From the NCBI RefSeq assembly GCF_000285535.1, contig NZ_HE610988.1:288728-352727 (forward strand): 64,000 nucleotides of DNA. Reading direction: 5' to 3'. Origin of the DNA: Bacillus timonensis. GTDB lineage: Bacteria > Bacillota > Bacilli > Bacillales > Bacillaceae_L. The notes below the pieces were generated by a model. It did no database searches, was not told where the DNA came from, and saw nothing but the letters and a program-made list of their open reading frames with translations. Below are positions 40,003 through 49,361 of this stretch, in pieces (the stretch's first letter is position 1; each line of letters begins with the position of its first letter). A program made the translations under genes and the position numbers.

Positions 40003-41088
40003 TCAATCAAATTTAATTTTATTTACTGTTTCTTGGTCTAAACGTTTAATGACTTCAGCAATGAGTTTCACGGCATTTTCATAATCATCACGGTGAAGAA
40101 TTCCAGCATGTGAATGGATGTAGCGTGTTGCGATTGTAATCGCCAATGCAGGAACGCCTTCTAGGGTTATATGAATTGAACCTGCATCTGTTCCACCACC
40201 AGCAATTGCATCAAATTGATATGGAATACTTAATTCGTCTGCTACTCCTACAACAAAATCACGTAGGCCCTTATGAGAAACCATGGAAGCATCATATAAA
40301 ATAATTTGAGGCCCATCTCCCATTTTACTTAGCGCTTCTTTTTCGGAAATACCAGGTGTATCCCCTGCGATACCCACATCAACCGCTATTGCAATATCAG
40401 GCTTGATCATGGTTGCGGCTGTTTTCGCACCTCGTAGACCAACTTCCTCTTGAACAGAACCAACCCCATATACAACATTTGGATGTTCCTCGTTCTTTAA
40501 ATATTTTAGAACGTCAATTGCAATTGCACAGCCAATCCGGTTATCCCATGCTTTTGCAAGCAACATTTTTTCATTATTCATGACAGTAAATTCGAAATAT
40601 GGAACGACCTGGTCACCAGGTTTTACCCCAAATTCAAGTGCTTGTTCTCTGCTTGATGCACCGATATCAATGAACATATCCTTGATTTCAACTGGCTTCT
40701 TACGTGCATCGGCAGATAAAATATGAGGTGGTTTAGAACCTATTACACCGGTAATATCGCCTTTGCTAGTGACAACGGTTACACGTTGTGCTAGCATCAC
40801 CTGAGACCACCAGCCGCCTACTGTTTGGAATCGTAAAAACCCTTTTTCGTCTATTTGTGTCACCATGAAGCCTACTTCGTCTAAATGGCCAGAAATCATG
40901 ATTTTTGGTCCAGTTACATTGCCTTCTTTTTTCGCAATTATGCTTCCAAGTCCATCGTAGGAAATTTCATCGGAATAGGGTGTTATGTATTTTTTCATGA
41001 CTTCACGAGGCTCACGCTCATTACCAGGGATACCTCTTGCATCGGTAAGATCTTTGAGCATCGTTAATGTTTCATCAAGTTTTGTCAT
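40003..41088 (-). CDS. M42-family glutamyl/aminopeptidase (YsdC-like)
   Basis: Cytosolic metallo-aminopeptidase of the FrvX/PepA-like M42 family, about 361 aa. Metal ligands are visible in [40 protein letters not shown] and the C-terminal [13 protein letters not shown]42 enzymes form large tetrahedral assemblies; the peptide preference cannot be read from sequence. Orthologous in position and length to ysdC of B. subtilis. Confidence 0.9.
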   Translation of the reverse strand: MTKLDETLTMLKDLTDARGIPGNEREPREVMKKYITPYSDEISYDGLGSIIAKKEGNVTGPKIMISGHLDEVGFMVTQIDEKGFLRFQTVGGWWSQVMLAQRVTVVTSKGDITGVIGSKPPHILSADARKKPVEIKDMFIDIGASSREQALEFGVKPGDQVVPYFEFTVMNNEKMLLAKAWDNRIGCAIAIDVLKYLKNEEHPNVVYGVGSVQEEVGLRGAKTAATMIKPDIAIAVDVGIAGDTPGISEKEALSKMGDGPQIILYDASMVSHKGLRDFVVGVADELSIPYQFDAIAGGGTDAGSIHITLEGVPALAITIATRYIHSHAGILHRDDYENAVKLIAEVIKRLDQETVNKIKFD

Positions 41089-41215
41089 CTTTCAATCACC
41101 TAACTTTCCTTAGTTTGCCATTTCATTATACAGAAAATAGTGGCAATCGAGCAATTCTCGAGTTTTTATTTATCCCGGGTTTAATAGGTAGTAAAAACCC
41201 CCACTGACAGAAGTT

Positions 41216-41653
41216 TCAATTTATCCCACTCGACCCAAATCCGCCTTCACCTCTTTCAGAGGCTGCTACATCCTCAACCTGTAGCAAGTTAACCTGAGCT
41301 ACTTCGGCAATGACCATTTGAGCAATCCGCATTTGTTTTTCCACTACAAAATCATCTTTTCCATGATTAATTAAGATGACCGCAACTTCTCCGCGATAGC
41401 CCTCATCAATGGTCCCTGGACTATTTAAAACCGTTACTGAGTGTTTGAGTGCTAGTCCACTCCTTGGTCGTACTTGTGCTTCTGTTCCTGGTGGCAGTTC
41501 CATTTTAATTCCCGTTTTGATTAAAGCTGCTTCACCAGGTTTAATCGTTTTTTCTTCTGCAGAAAATAAATCAAATCCCGCATCACCTGGATTCGCTTGT
41601 AATGGGAGTTTTGCTTCCTCGTGAAGTAACATTACTTTTAACTTGTATGTCAT
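41216..41653 (-). CDS. dut: dUTP diphosphatase
   Basis: Hydrolyses dUTP to dUMP, limiting uracil in DNA and supplying dTMP synthesis. The 145-aa trimeric-type enzyme has all five motifs: [42 protein letters not shown] and the C-terminal arm [10 protein letters not shown]. Good AGAGGAGG before the ATG. Separate from its neighbours by more than 100 bases on each side. Confidence 0.95.
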   Translation of the reverse strand: MTYKLKVMLLHEEAKLPLQANPGDAGFDLFSAEEKTIKPGEAALIKTGIKMELPPGTEAQVRPRSGLALKHSVTVLNSPGTIDEGYRGEVAVILINHGKDDFVVEKQMRIAQMVIAEVAQVNLLQVEDVAASERGEGGFGSSGIN

Positions 41654-41761
41654 ATAAAATCCTCCTCTAGAAAAAAATTATAACAAATAAACAAAAAGTT
41701 GAAACCTTTTGATTATGTTAATCGTATATGTTGGCAGATTGAGATTGGAGGGAGTCCTCTT

Positions 41762-42157
41762 ATGTTTGTCCTACTTATTCGTTTTGTACTATTACTTCTA
41801 ATTATTTTCTTACTATATCGGATTTTTAAGTATATACTTAATCCAAAGAGGAAGCTTGAGCTTGCACAAGAAAAGCAAGAATTCTACTTGCTTGATGACC
41901 AAGCAAATGTTCATAAAAACTGTTTCATCACGTATAAGGGAGTATTGTTTGAAGGTGAAAAATATTTAGGCTCAACAAAAAAGGCCTTTGAGGTCGTATC
42001 GATCTTTATCTGGGCCAAAAAAGATAATTTAAAAGGGTTAACTTACACGGATTTCCAATACATTGAACGTAGAATCAAGGAAAATTATCCGCATGCAAAA
42101 ATTGATTGGAAAAGTCCCATAAAAGAACTCATTAAGGAAAACAGTCGCGAGCGCTAA
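41762..42157 (+). CDS. YsdB-like single-pass membrane protein
   Basis: 131-aa protein with one N-terminal helix (about residues 3-22, FVLLIRFVLLLLIIFLLYRI) and a cytosolic domain containing NPKRKLELAQEKQEFYLLDD and YKGVLFEGEKYLGSTKKAFEV. Resembles sigma-W-controlled YsdB of B. subtilis; function unknown. ATG at 41762 follows GGAGGGAG by about seven bases, so the 21 upstream codons of the longer ORF are discarded. Confidence 0.85.
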   Translation: MFVLLIRFVLLLLIIFLLYRIFKYILNPKRKLELAQEKQEFYLLDDQANVHKNCFITYKGVLFEGEKYLGSTKKAFEVVSIFIWAKKDNLKGLTYTDFQYIERRIKENYPHAKIDWKSPIKELIKENSRER

Positions 42158-42176
42158 CTCACGACTGTTTTTTATT
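42138..42176 (+). terminator. Terminator of the YsdB-like gene
   Basis: AACAGTCG and CGACTGTT pair, followed by TTTTATT. It overlaps the end of the convergent TVP38 gene. Confidence 0.8.
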
Positions 42177-42759
42177 GATAAGATTTACCTGTTTTAGGGT
42201 GAAAAAATTCATGCCATTTGATAATAACCTGCTTTTCTCTTAGTAAATAAAATAAGAGGGTAAGGGCTAGGAGAATGGTTAAAATGACAGTTGGAGAGAA
42301 CTCACGGATAAATTGACCGAAAACGGTGTAAAGAAGTGCTACTGGGATATTGGAATAAAAGGAACCTTTGGCATATTCACGGAAATTTCTTGTGACATCG
42401 ATGATGCATAATGATAAAAGATGAAAATTTATAAAAGGAATAAGACGTAAGATTGCAATTTGCCCAATCGTAAAATTCACTTTGTCCCCCAACCATTTTT
42501 GTTTAAGCGTATTAATTTTTTTAGACAACTTAGGAACCTGCCTATATAAAAAATAAAACAAAATGCTAAGGATGGTTAACCCTAGTATCGAGTAGAGTGT
42601 TCCAAATACGGATCCAAACAAAATTCCTCCGACAATACATAGTACAGGAACAGGTATGAAAAAGAATGGCCGGATAAGGTGTATCCCTATAAAAATAACG
42701 GGTGCAAGCAGTCCAGTGGATTCAATAAAAACGAACAGCAATGTCATAGTGTCATCCAA
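42172..42759 (-). CDS. TVP38/TMEM64 (VTT-domain) membrane protein, YtxB-like
   Basis: 195-aa multi-pass protein with the VTT/DedA-like core: IRPFFFIPVPVLCIVGGILFG, then FGTLYSILG and LRLIPFINFHLLSLC. Related DedA/VTT proteins move lipids or maintain membrane potential, but the role here is not known. The start is TTG at 42759 with AGGTGA about nine bases upstream; an in-frame ATG lies four codons later. Confidence 0.8.
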   Translation of the reverse strand: MDDTMTLLFVFIESTGLLAPVIFIGIHLIRPFFFIPVPVLCIVGGILFGSVFGTLYSILGLTILSILFYFLYRQVPKLSKKINTLKQKWLGDKVNFTIGQIAILRLIPFINFHLLSLCIIDVTRNFREYAKGSFYSNIPVALLYTVFGQFIREFSPTVILTILLALTLLFYLLREKQVIIKWHEFFHPKTGKSYQ

Positions 42760-42795
42760 ATGTACAACTCACCTCTTTCTCTAGGATACTAACAA

Positions 42796-42903
42796 AAAAG
42801 CACAAGGCAGCGCTTATGCATAGGACAAGCGCTGCCAGAAGCTGCGTTTCGCTTTCCCAAGCGGACGGGCTCAGACCAGAGAGCCAATGGCTCTTGTAGT
42901 TAG
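42796..42903. repeat. Family B-like intergenic repeat, diverged copy B3
   Basis: Begins AAAAGCACAAGGC as family B, contains GGCAGCGCTT/AAGCGCTGCC hairpin arms and GAGCCAATGGCTC, and lacks the typical GGAGCTAGAC end. It lies between the DUF1294 and TVP38 genes. Confidence 0.6.
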
Positions 42904-42952
42904 AAAACTACAAGTACAATTGCTATCTATACATATACATTCGTACAAGTAG

Positions 42953-43222
42953 TTATGACAGGTTAAATGAAATATATATGTAGAAGGCTATTGTAAGTAA
43001 TGTAAGAATAGGAAGCAGAATGACAAATTGCTTATGTTTTGTCTTATGGCGAAATTGTTTCATTCCATATGTCGCTCCAAGGGCTCCACCTAAGATAGCG
43101 ACGATCCAAATATGTTTTTCAGAAATGCGCCATTTGTGATTTCTGGCCCTGTTTTTATCGATGTACATAAGTAGGAAAGCATATATGTTTAGGATTATGT
43201 AGATAATGAGCATTGTTTTCAT
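42953..43222 (-). CDS. DUF1294 family membrane protein (YsdA-like)
   Basis: 89-aa protein with about three helices. The family signature DKNRARNHKWRISEKHI (residues about 22-38) is followed by LGGALGATYGMKQFRHKTKH. Unknown function. Same length and neighbourhood as ysdA of B. subtilis, downstream of the infC-rpmI-rplT operon. Confidence 0.85.
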   Translation of the reverse strand: MKTMLIIYIILNIYAFLLMYIDKNRARNHKWRISEKHIWIVAILGGALGATYGMKQFRHKTKHKQFVILLPILTLLTIAFYIYISFNLS

Positions 43223-43264
43223 TCAAGAACCACCTTTATTTCCGTTCTATGATTGCATTTTTTT

Positions 43265-43365
43265 GTTTTATAGCTGTTATTTTCTTTTTATAGCTGTTAT
43301 TTTCTTTTTATGGACGTTATTTCGTTTTTATAGCCATTAATTCAGTTTTATGGCTATTAGCAGTT
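43265..43365. repeat. Five tandem copies of a 20-bp unit
   Basis: Units near TTTTATAGCTGTTATTTTCT follow head to tail; the first two are identical, and later units vary (TGGACGTTATTTCG, TAGCCATTAATTCAG, TGGCTATTAGCAG). They lie between the rplT terminator and the DUF1294 gene. Confidence 0.85.
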
Positions 43366-43375
43366 CGAGACAATT

Positions 43376-43420
43376 AAAAAAGGTTACTCACATTTTACAA
43401 CGGGAGTAACCTTTTTAATT
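43376..43420. terminator. Terminator of infC-rpmI-rplT
   Basis: AAAAAGGTTACTC and GAGTAACCTTTTT pair, with A and T runs on both sides. Confidence 0.88.
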
Positions 43421-43428
43421 AGACTAAA

Positions 43429-43785
43429 TTATTTTAAGTTATTTTTAGCTACAGTTGCTAATTCTGCAAATGCCTTTTCGTCGCTAACAGCTAGGTCAGC
43501 TAACATTTTGCGGTTTACTTCGATACCAGCTACTTTTAGTCCGTGCATTAAACGGCTGTAAGAAAGACCATTCATGCGAGCAGCTGCGTTGATTCGAGTA
43601 ATCCATAGCTTACGGAAGTCGCGTTTCTTTTGACGACGATCACGATAAGCATACATTAATGATTTCATTACTTGTTGGTTTGCAACTTTATATAAAGTGT
43701 GTTTTGAACCGAAATAACCTTTAGCTAATTTTAATACCTTTTTACGACGTTTGCGTGTAACAGTTCCGCCTTTTACTCTTGGCAT
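43429..43785 (-). CDS. rplT: 50S ribosomal protein L20
   Basis: 118-aa early-assembly 23S rRNA-binding protein and, in Bacillus, the repressor of its own operon through the leader. The basic N-terminal extension [20 protein letters not shown] and the globular domain [18 protein letters not shown] are canonical. Last gene of infC-rpmI-rplT, 39 bases after rpmI. Confidence 0.98.
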   Translation of the reverse strand: MPRVKGGTVTRKRRKKVLKLAKGYFGSKHTLYKVANQQVMKSLMYAYRDRRQKKRDFRKLWITRINAAARMNGLSYSRLMHGLKVAGIEVNRKMLADLAVSDEKAFAELATVAKNNLK

Positions 43786-43824
43786 TTTGTTTCCCTCCTA
43801 GAATCTATATCAATCGTTCACTGA

Positions 43825-44025
43825 TTATTTAATGTTGTTAATCATGTGGCGAATACGTTTGAAATCGCCTTTGCTAACTAGTGTAGCTTTACGAAGCTTA
43901 CGCTTTTGCTTTTGAGATTTGTTTCCAAATAAGTGGCTTGTATATGCATGTGAACGTTTAAGTTTACCTGATCCTGTTTTCTTAAAACGCTTTGCAGTAC
44001 CACGGTGTGTTTTCATTTTTGGCAT
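43825..44025 (-). CDS. rpmI: 50S ribosomal protein L35
   Basis: 66-aa basic protein, [20 protein letters not shown] at the N-terminus and typical length. It lies 20 bases after infC and shares its transcript. Confidence 0.98.
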   Translation of the reverse strand: MPKMKTHRGTAKRFKKTGSGKLKRSHAYTSHLFGNKSQKQKRKLRKATLVSKGDFKRIRHMINNIK

Positions 44026-44045
44026 AGGGAGTTCCTCCTCGTTTA

Positions 44046-44564
44046 TTACTTTTCAGTTTTAGGTGCTAGTACTAAAAACATGCTTCTTCCATCCATTTTC
44101 GGATGTGATTCAACAGTTGCAACTTCAGCACAAGCTGCAGAAAAACGATCTAAAACACGTTGACCGATTTCTTTATGTGTAATCGCACGACCTTTAAAGC
44201 GAATAGATGCCTTAACCTTATCTCCTTTTTCAAGGAATTTAATAGCATTGCGAAGCTTTGTATTAAAGTCATGCTCGTCAATTGTTGGACTAAGTCTAAC
44301 TTCCTTGACATTAATAACCTTTTGGTTCTTACGAGCTTCTTTTTCCTTCTTCTGTTGCTCAAAACGGAATTTACCGTAGTCCATGATACGACATACAGGT
44401 GGTTTCGCATTTGGGGCAACCAATACAAGATCAAGATTTGCTCTAGCAGCAATTTCTAATGCTTCATTTTTGGATTTAATTCCTAGCTGATCACCATTTT
44501 GACCAATCAAACGAACTTCACGGGCACGAATGCCTTCGTTTACCATCATGTCTTTGCTAATAAT
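44046..44564 (-). CDS. infC: Translation initiation factor IF-3
   Basis: Binds the 30S subunit and controls start-codon selection. 172 aa, with the N-domain [20 protein letters not shown], linker, and C-domain beginning [15 protein letters not shown]. The start is taken as ATT at 44564: GGAGGTGG lies six bases upstream and no ATG, GTG or TTG is suitably placed. An AUU start is the known autoregulatory device of infC. The next in-frame ATG (44549) would be too far from the ribosome site. Confidence 0.96.
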   Translation of the reverse strand: MISKDMMVNEGIRAREVRLIGQNGDQLGIKSKNEALEIAARANLDLVLVAPNAKPPVCRIMDYGKFRFEQQKKEKEARKNQKVINVKEVRLSPTIDEHDFNTKLRNAIKFLEKGDKVKASIRFKGRAITHKEIGQRVLDRFSAACAEVATVESHPKMDGRSMFLVLAPKTEK

Positions 44565-44634
44565 TAGCCACCTCCAAGGTTTTTTAAAGAATGCCTCGTT
44601 TGAAATCTTGCGCATTTTACAGATTTGAGACAAA

Positions 44635-44780
44635 TAAAAAAGTGTGAATGTATACACACCCACACTATTACAATTCATTTACACATTAATGATTAATGAA
44701 CGTAAGACCTACCAACTGCAATTTGCGTCAATCAGGTGAGAAGCGGGTGCTTCTACTTTCTCAAACAAGTATTCAATTAC
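44635..44780 (-). promoter_or_regulatory. L20 leader of infC-rpmI-rplT with terminator
   Basis: Untranslated region between promoter and infC on the minus strand, with paired segments and an AGTGTG/CACACT terminator followed by six T residues (44635-44667). In B. subtilis, L20 binds such a leader and promotes premature termination. Assignment rests on context and the terminator. Confidence 0.7.
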
Positions 44781-44787
44781 CTTAAAA

Positions 44788-44816
44788 AGTATAACATTTA
44801 TGATGACATCTGTCAA
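44788..44816 (-). promoter_or_regulatory. Sigma-A promoter of infC-rpmI-rplT
   Basis: TTGACA (44811-44816), 17-base spacer, TATACT (44788-44793). Confidence 0.85.
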
Positions 44817-44885
44817 ACGGTGCAAGACTAGAATAACACAACGAAATTTATTCTAGCATGCACTTATATATTTGACAAGACTTTT

Positions 44886-46817
44886 TTACTTTTTAACTTC
44901 CTGTAAGATATTTGCAAGGAATGTTTCGAAGGATAAAGTCTCTGATTTTTGCTCCCCATACTTGCGAACATTTACTGCATTTTCTTGGATCTCATTATCC
45001 CCTACAACAAGCATAAATGGAATTTTTTGCATCTGAGCTTCACGAATCTTATAGCCAATCTTTTCGTCACGATCATCAATTTCGACACGTAATCCTTCTG
45101 CTTGAAGCTTCTCTTGTACACTCTTTGCATAATCTAAATGAACATCAGGCGAAACAGGAATTACTTGTACCTGAACAGGTGCTAACCAAGTTGGGAATGC
45201 ACCTTTGTATTCTTCGATTAAATAAGCAACAAATCGTTCCATTGTTGATACAACACCACGGTGGATTACTACTGGACGATGTTGTTTTCCATCTTCACCA
45301 ATGTATGTTAAATCAAAGCGTTCTGGTAATAAGAAATCAAGCTGTACAGTTGAAAGTGTTTCATCTTTTCCAAGTGCAGTACGAACTTGAACATCAAGCT
45401 TTGGACCATAAAATGCTGCTTCACCTTCTGCCTCAAAATAATCGAGACCAAGATCATCCATTGCAGCTTTAAGCATGGATTGTGCTTTTTCCCACATTTC
45501 ATCATCATCGAAATATTTTTCAGTATCAGCAGGATCACGATAAGAAAGACGGAAGCTGTAATCTTCAATATCAAAGTCTTTATAAACTTCTAGTATAAGA
45601 TTTACCACTCGTTTGAATTCATCTTGTATTTGATCAGGGCGAACGAAGATATGCGCATCATTAAGTGTCATACCCCTAACACGTTGTAAACCTGATAATG
45701 CCCCACTCATCTCGTAACGATGCATTGTTCCTAACTCTGCAATGCGGATTGGAAGCTTACGATAACTGTGAATTCCATTTTTATAGATCATCATGTGATG
45801 CGGGCAGTTCATTGGACGAAGCACAAGCTCTTCATTATCCATTTCCATTACCGGGAACATGTCATCTTGATAATGATCCCAGTGACCTGAAGTTTTATAT
45901 AGTTCTACATTTGCAAGAACAGGTGTATACACATGGTCATAGCCTAGTCTTACTTCTTTATCCACAATATAGCGTTCAATCACACGACGAATAGTTGCAC
46001 CTTTTGGAAGCCATAAAGGTAAGCCTTGACCTACTTTTTGTGAGTTTGTAAAGAGACTTAGTTCCTTACCAAGCTTGCGGTGGTCACGTTCTTTAGCTTC
46101 TTCAAGGAAATGAAGATGTTCTTCAAGATCTGCTTTTTTGAAGAATGCAGTCCCATAAATACGCTGAAGCATCTTATTGTCGCTGTCGCCACGCCAGTAT
46201 GCACCTGCAATGCTTAACAGTTTAAATTCTTTAATTTTTCCTGTTGAAGGAACATGGACACCACGGCAAAGGTCAAAGAATTCGCCTTGCTCATAAATAG
46301 TTAAAGTGTCTCCTTCTGGAATATCTTGAATCAACTCGAGCTTTAGTTCATCACCAATCTCTTCGTATCGACGAATCGCTTCATCTCGAGAAACCTCAAC
46401 ACGGTGAATGTCAAGATTTTCATTTACAATTTTTTTCATTTCTTTCTCAATTTCAGGAAGGTCTTCAGGTGTTAATGACTTTTCCATGTCAATGTCATAG
46501 TAGAAACCATTTTCAATAACTGGCCCTACACCGAGCTTTACGTCTTTATACAGACGCTTAATCGCTTGAGCCATTAAGTGAGCTGTACTGTGTCGCATGA
46601 TTTCTAACGCTGCGTCAGTATCTTGGGTAATGATTGCTATTTCACCATCTTCATGGATTTCTGTTCGCAAATCAATTTCTTTTCCATTAAGCTTACCAGC
46701 AATCGATTTTTTCTTTAATCCTGGGCTGATTGAGCCAGCAATTTCTTCTGTTGTTGTTCCTTTAGGAAACTCCTTCACTGCTCCGTCTGGGAAAGTAATT
46801 TTTACTACATCTGACAT
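44886..46817 (-). CDS. thrS: Threonyl-tRNA synthetase
   Basis: Charges tRNA-Thr and edits Ser-tRNA-Thr. 643 aa: TGS domain (residues 1-63), second additional/editing domain with [15 protein letters not shown], class II core ([34 protein letters not shown]) and C-terminal anticodon domain ([14 protein letters not shown]). ATG at 46817 follows AAAGGAG; upstream codons of the longer ORF lie in repeat B4. Confidence 0.97.
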   Translation of the reverse strand: MSDVVKITFPDGAVKEFPKGTTTEEIAGSISPGLKKKSIAGKLNGKEIDLRTEIHEDGEIAIITQDTDAALEIMRHSTAHLMAQAIKRLYKDVKLGVGPVIENGFYYDIDMEKSLTPEDLPEIEKEMKKIVNENLDIHRVEVSRDEAIRRYEEIGDELKLELIQDIPEGDTLTIYEQGEFFDLCRGVHVPSTGKIKEFKLLSIAGAYWRGDSDNKMLQRIYGTAFFKKADLEEHLHFLEEAKERDHRKLGKELSLFTNSQKVGQGLPLWLPKGATIRRVIERYIVDKEVRLGYDHVYTPVLANVELYKTSGHWDHYQDDMFPVMEMDNEELVLRPMNCPHHMMIYKNGIHSYRKLPIRIAELGTMHRYEMSGALSGLQRVRGMTLNDAHIFVRPDQIQDEFKRVVNLILEVYKDFDIEDYSFRLSYRDPADTEKYFDDDEMWEKAQSMLKAAMDDLGLDYFEAEGEAAFYGPKLDVQVRTALGKDETLSTVQLDFLLPERFDLTYIGEDGKQHRPVVIHRGVVSTMERFVAYLIEEYKGAFPTWLAPVQVQVIPVSPDVHLDYAKSVQEKLQAEGLRVEIDDRDEKIGYKIREAQMQKIPFMLVVGDNEIQENAVNVRKYGEQKSETLSFETFLANILQEVKK

Positions 46818-46839
46818 CAGTTTCAACTCCTTTAATTTA

Positions 46840-46958
46840 AAAGCGCAAGGCGCCTGCCTATCGGCGACAAGCATAAGACGAGCGCTGACAGAAGGTGCAT
46901 TTTACCTTCCGAAGCGATTGGCTTATGACCTCGAGCCGATGGCGCCTAGAGCTAGATA
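46840..46958. repeat. Family B intergenic repeat, copy B4
   Basis: AAAGCGCAAGGCGCC to GGCGCCTAGAGCTAGA, close to B2 throughout. TATCGGC and GCCGATG arms and the GAAGGTGC/TACCTTC centre are kept with compensating or G-T changes. It lies between the thrS T-box terminator and thrS. Confidence 0.85.
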
Positions 46959-46979
46959 TAAAAATGTAATGAAAATAAA

Positions 46980-47390
46980 AAATACTCGTCCCTATAAAAA
47001 GGGACGAGTATATGTATCGTGGTTCCACCCTTGTTCCCATGTCAGACAAACGATAAGCTTCAAATCTCTTCGTTGGCTAGTCGCTCCGGTTCTCACGTAT
47101 AAAAATACGCTCAGATCCTCAGCCGGCGCTGCCTAGATTTTTTTGCTTCTCCCCTGTCTGTTTTAGACAAACGATTTTCGCAAGTCATTCATGGCTCAAG
47201 AAATAAATAACGGTTATCCCGTCAGTAATTACAGCTCTGTTACCAAAGGTTCACTACTGAAGTTTAGAGGTGGTAAATGTATCATTCGTGTTAGGAAGCT
47301 TTCAGCCTAGTCTTCCTTCTCTGAAAACCGTAATCATACAATCGTGTCCTCATCATAACTTTTACACTATATTAAATAGTATTGATAATA
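46980..47390 (-). promoter_or_regulatory. T-box leader, threonine-type (ACC specifier), of thrS
   Basis: Core GGGTGGAACCACG near 47016-47030 on the minus strand. The UGGA bulge would pair with a tRNA ending UCCA, as expected for tRNA-Thr. The specifier ACC is read in TTTACCACCTC near 47267-47277. Terminator: ATACTCGTCCC with GGGACGAGTAT at 46982-47012. Confidence 0.92.
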
Positions 47391-47397
47391 TGTAGGT

Positions 47398-47426
47398 ATT
47401 ATAGTCTTATTTAAAAGTTAAATCAA
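47398..47426 (-). promoter_or_regulatory. Sigma-A promoter of the thrS leader
   Basis: TTGATT (47421-47426), 17-base spacer, TATAAT (47398-47403). Confidence 0.75.
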
Positions 47427-47442
47427 GGGCACATCACACATT

Positions 47443-48303
47443 TTATATTTTTTTTGCTTTTAGACGCCTATTCTCAAAAGATTTTTTTGTGTAGATCGTG
47501 ACATTTTCTAAAAAAATATTGTGAATGGTTTGGATCATTCCGTTATCAATCTGATCTGTATAAATCGATATTGACTTAGGCGCAATTGATACTAAAGGTG
47601 CCAAAACGGCTGAATCAATGTACATCGGTTGGTGTAAAATTAATTTGCGGTCGATAAATTTGAATAACTCATCTCGCTTAATTTCAGTAAATGAATCATT
47701 ATAAAAATAAAATTGCTCATCATGTAAAATATGTAATTGGTCAAGCTTCGGTTCCCGCTTTTCCCGAAATTCACGCAATCCTTGGATAAAGGTTTGATAC
47801 TCCTGCTCAAGTTTATACTCGTCAATTGCAGATTCTATAATTTGTAATAATATCTCATTATATGTGCGCATCCGAAACTTTAAAAAAGATTCAAATGAAA
47901 AGGAAATTGGAACCTGCAAGAAATCTTGAAGTGCTTCCATGATTAATTGGTTTCGTGGCACAACATTCTGAACTGCTGGGATTTCAGGATTATTCCCGTC
48001 CATTAAGGCTTTTGTAATTTCTAAGATTTGTTTTTTCTCTTCGAAATCGGTAAAGTAAAATAAGTTTTCAATATAATCAAGTATCCAATTATCTTCTTTG
48101 TTTTTAATAATAAATTCAGTTAATACCGGAATAATTACTACCTGAACTGCGTAATTTGTTTTTTCTGATATAAAAACAGATACCACATTCGCTTCTTCAT
48201 TTCTAACCTCTATGTAATCTATTGAAAGAGCTTTTACTTTTTTTAGTAAGCCCTTATATATTTTTTGAGCATCTGTTACTTCTTGAAAATGCATTTCAAT
48301 CAA
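47443..48303 (-). CDS. ytxC: Sporulation protein YtxC
   Basis: 286-aa cytosolic protein of the YtxC family, conserved in spore formers and not biochemically defined. It is charged and mostly helical, with FLKFRMRTYNEILLQIIESA near residue 142 and no membrane segment. Located between thrS and dnaI as in B. subtilis. The ATG used (48303) and the next one two codons on both lack a strong ribosome site, so the start is not certain. Confidence 0.82.
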   Translation of the reverse strand: MIEMHFQEVTDAQKIYKGLLKKVKALSIDYIEVRNEEANVVSVFISEKTNYAVQVVIIPVLTEFIIKNKEDNWILDYIENLFYFTDFEEKKQILEITKALMDGNNPEIPAVQNVVPRNQLIMEALQDFLQVPISFSFESFLKFRMRTYNEILLQIIESAIDEYKLEQEYQTFIQGLREFREKREPKLDQLHILHDEQFYFYNDSFTEIKRDELFKFIDRKLILHQPMYIDSAVLAPLVSIAPKSISIYTDQIDNGMIQTIHNIFLENVTIYTKKSFENRRLKAKKI

Positions 48304-48375
48304 GCTAGTCCCCCCCTAATAGCCAATACCATTACCCTGATACATGTATATGGGAAATAGGACAACTTTAGAATA

Positions 48376-48414
48376 TAAAAAAACGGCTATCCCTTTTTTT
48401 GAGATAGCCATTTC
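48376..48414 (-). terminator. Terminator of dnaB-dnaI
   Basis: Minus strand ATGGCTATC pairs with GATAGCCGT, then seven T residues. Confidence 0.85.
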
Positions 48415-48416
48415 GA

Positions 48417-49346
48417 TTAATATCGTCGGTTTTTTCCTTTTAGTTCAACAGGTGTCGCTAAAAATTTAATTCGTTCCATAATTCTAGCTGCTTTCACCTT
48501 TTCCTCTTCACCACGTTGTGTATAAGATAAATGGTGTTCGAGACCTTTAAAATCAAAATTTGATGTAAAAAAGGTTGGTAGGTTTTCAAGCATCCGATAT
48601 TGAAGAATGCTTCCTAAAATATCGTCACGCATCCAGCTCGACATGGATTCAGCCCCTATATCATCCAGCATTAAAACTGGAACTTCTTTAACCGCATCAA
48701 TTTTAGAATTGATGGAATGATCTTGTAAGGATCCTTTCAACTCCCGCATAAATTCTGGAACATAGACAAGCATGGATGCCACCTTGTTAAGAGCTAAACC
48801 ATTAGCTAAAGCACCTAAAAAATACGTTTTTCCAATTCCAAATGACCCGTACAGATATAATCCCTTCATGCGTTTTCCTGGTTCATATTGATCTAAAAAT
48901 TCTTGGATTTTTAATATAGCATTTGATCGGCCTTCATCAAATTCAATCGTTTCTAGTGATGCTTCAAGAATATCCTTAGGAACATACATACTTTTAATTA
49001 AAGATTTATATTTGACTTGTTCATCATACATAACCTTTTTAGGACATCTTTCATAACTTAAATCAATTGCATTCCCTTTAAGTACAAGTTGTGGATGATA
49101 GCCCTGGAGCATATTTTTGCATGTATCAAGACTTTCACATTTATTACATTCCTGGCTTTGATTAATATACTCATACAACTTTACAAGACTACGATTGATT
49201 GTATCACTCGTAATTTGATCTTGATGGGTGTTTATGAAGTCTCTTACCTCTGAATGATTTAATACTTCATGCTTTATTTGTTCATATCGTTGCTGAAACC
49301 CAGTATTATTAGAAAGTCTTTTTAAAGAATCCTGAATCGGTTTCAT
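48417..49346 (-). CDS. dnaI: Primosomal helicase loader DnaI
   Basis: AAA+ ATPase that loads the replicative helicase at oriC and restart sites. 309 aa. The N-terminal helicase-binding domain carries a zinc site CNKCESLDTCKNM near residue 66. Walker A YGSFGIGKT lies near residue 165, Walker B VLMLDDIGAE near residue 226, and an arginine-finger region TQRGEEEKVKAARIMERI is at the end. It starts 15 bases after dnaB. Confidence 0.96.
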   Translation of the reverse strand: MKPIQDSLKRLSNNTGFQQRYEQIKHEVLNHSEVRDFINTHQDQITSDTINRSLVKLYEYINQSQECNKCESLDTCKNMLQGYHPQLVLKGNAIDLSYERCPKKVMYDEQVKYKSLIKSMYVPKDILEASLETIEFDEGRSNAILKIQEFLDQYEPGKRMKGLYLYGSFGIGKTYFLGALANGLALNKVASMLVYVPEFMRELKGSLQDHSINSKIDAVKEVPVLMLDDIGAESMSSWMRDDILGSILQYRMLENLPTFFTSNFDFKGLEHHLSYTQRGEEEKVKAARIMERIKFLATPVELKGKNRRY

Positions 49347-49361
49347 GTATTCACCCCCATC

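Noticed and set aside
45017-45472. 151-aa plus-strand ORF opposite thrS
   Set aside because: A His/Leu/Gln-rich shadow frame of the well-conserved thrS sequence.
46597-47136. 179-aa plus-strand ORF
   Set aside because: It is antisense to the thrS N-terminus, repeat B4 and the T-box; thrS and the leader explain the sequence.
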